Source: Acinetobacter lwoffii (GTDB lineage: Bacteria > Pseudomonadota > Gammaproteobacteria > Pseudomonadales > Moraxellaceae). Taken from it: a stretch of DNA of 64,000 nt. Below, piece by piece: positions 63,722 through 64,000 of the stretch. The notes under the pieces are model-generated. The model saw only the letters and a program-made list of their open reading frames with translations. It had not been told where the DNA came from and did no database searches. The stretch spans positions 1 to 64,000 of the forward strand of contig NZ_JAMXXN010000012.1 of the NCBI RefSeq assembly GCF_024129435.1, in the 5' to 3' direction. Both the position numbers and the translations under genes were made by a program. How positions within the stretch are numbered: position 1 is the stretch's first letter; every line of letters begins with the position of its first letter.

Positions 63722-64000
63722 ATGTCTTTATTTATTCATCGTGCAGCACGGGCCGATGCGCCTTATGTAGTGCTTTCTTCTGGGCTAGGCGGACATGCCA
63801 GTTTCTGGAATCCACAAATTGAGGTTTTGCAGCAAGATTTTCATGTGGTGACTTATGATCAGGAAGGTTGCCATTCGGATTCTGAACTGTTGTCAATACC
63901 TTATTGCGTAGATCATATGGCCCGACAGATTCTGGATTTATTGATCAATCAGGATATCCGTGAATTTCATTTTATTGGTCATGCATTGGGTGGGCATATC
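63722..64000 (+). CDS. RutD-like alpha/beta hydrolase, N-terminal part (cut by window edge)
   Basis: The first 93 residues start MSLFIHRAARADAPYVVLSS followed by GLGGHASFWNPQIEVLQQ and VVTYDQEG, ending with the elbow GHALGG. This resembles RutD of the pyrimidine-degradation operon, which has GLGGSGSYW, YDQRG and GHALG. Like RutD it has Ala in place of the usual nucleophile Ser in GHxLG. No other rut gene is visible upstream, so the assignment is from sequence alone; PcaD-like enol-lactonases are an alternative. Confidence 0.6.
   Translation, partial: MSLFIHRAARADAPYVVLSSGLGGHASFWNPQIEVLQQDFHVVTYDQEGCHSDSELLSIPYCVDHMARQILDLLINQDIREFHFIGHALGGHI

Overview
The window looks like a chromosomal segment of an Acinetobacter-type gammaproteobacterium. 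The clues are moderate-to-low G+C, AT-rich intergenic DNA, an RNase HI–DNA polymerase III epsilon fusion protein, a fimL–nudC pair, a split trpGDC cluster, and the order rsmI / lpoA / yraN / dolP lacking diaA. Almost all genes are housekeeping or metabolic. There is no prophage, CRISPR array or complete insertion sequence; the only clear mobile DNA is the end of an IS5-family element cut by the left edge.

Layout. 0–11 kb: IS end; two ubiquinone-pathway flavin hydroxylases; a small acidic SutA-like protein; rsmI diverging from lpoA-yraN-dolP and an esterase; then nudC-fimL and rnhA-dnaQ on the minus strand. 11–21 kb: a very large LysM lytic transglycosylase, a yejABE-type peptide importer without its ATPase, an Old Yellow Enzyme behind a palindromic operator, and a heme-oxygenase-like diiron protein. 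21.8–29.2 kb: the most plastic part. Five identical tRNA-Glu genes (three in tandem, two dispersed) punctuate two tandem paralogous hydrolases, an amino acid permease, a small membrane ORF, and a TonB receptor with Fur-box-like sites that carries an in-frame amber codon. 29–36 kb: rnt-pyrC, a membrane diguanylate cyclase, argG and fadH. 36–47 kb: tRNA-Ser, a methyltransferase, a pirin, an L,D-transpeptidase, hemE, DUF817, a DUF3015/DUF4105 pair, a DosC-like globin-coupled diguanylate cyclase, DUF4385 and a histone H1-like protein. 47–56 kb: folE, an Smr protein, trpGDC, an AT-rich gap carrying NtrC-like sites and a sigma-54 promoter ahead of glnA, then ubiC-ubiA. 56–64 kb: a lipoprotein lipase, a diaminopimelate dehydrogenase gene between degenerate direct repeats, four tRNA-Asn genes, sodB, a Nif3-family gene, a DegS-like protease and the start of a RutD-like hydrolase.

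Functional links: ubiquinone synthesis appears twice (two hydroxylases at the left, ubiCA at 54 kb). Envelope and peptidoglycan work is represented by lpoA, dolP, the LysM transglycosylase, the L,D-transpeptidase and the DegS-like protease. Nitrogen control is visible at glnA. Two diguanylate cyclases and FimL point to surface behaviour and second-messenger control.

The most notable observations are the duplicated junction around the diaminopimelate dehydrogenase gene, the single nonsense codon in the TonB receptor, and the tRNA-Asn and tRNA-Glu duplications, including covarying acceptor stems and a tRNA promoter inside the rnt coding end. Other points are the two perfect palindromes and the readable NtrC/sigma-54 architecture at glnA. 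I saw no clearly new defence or mobile system.
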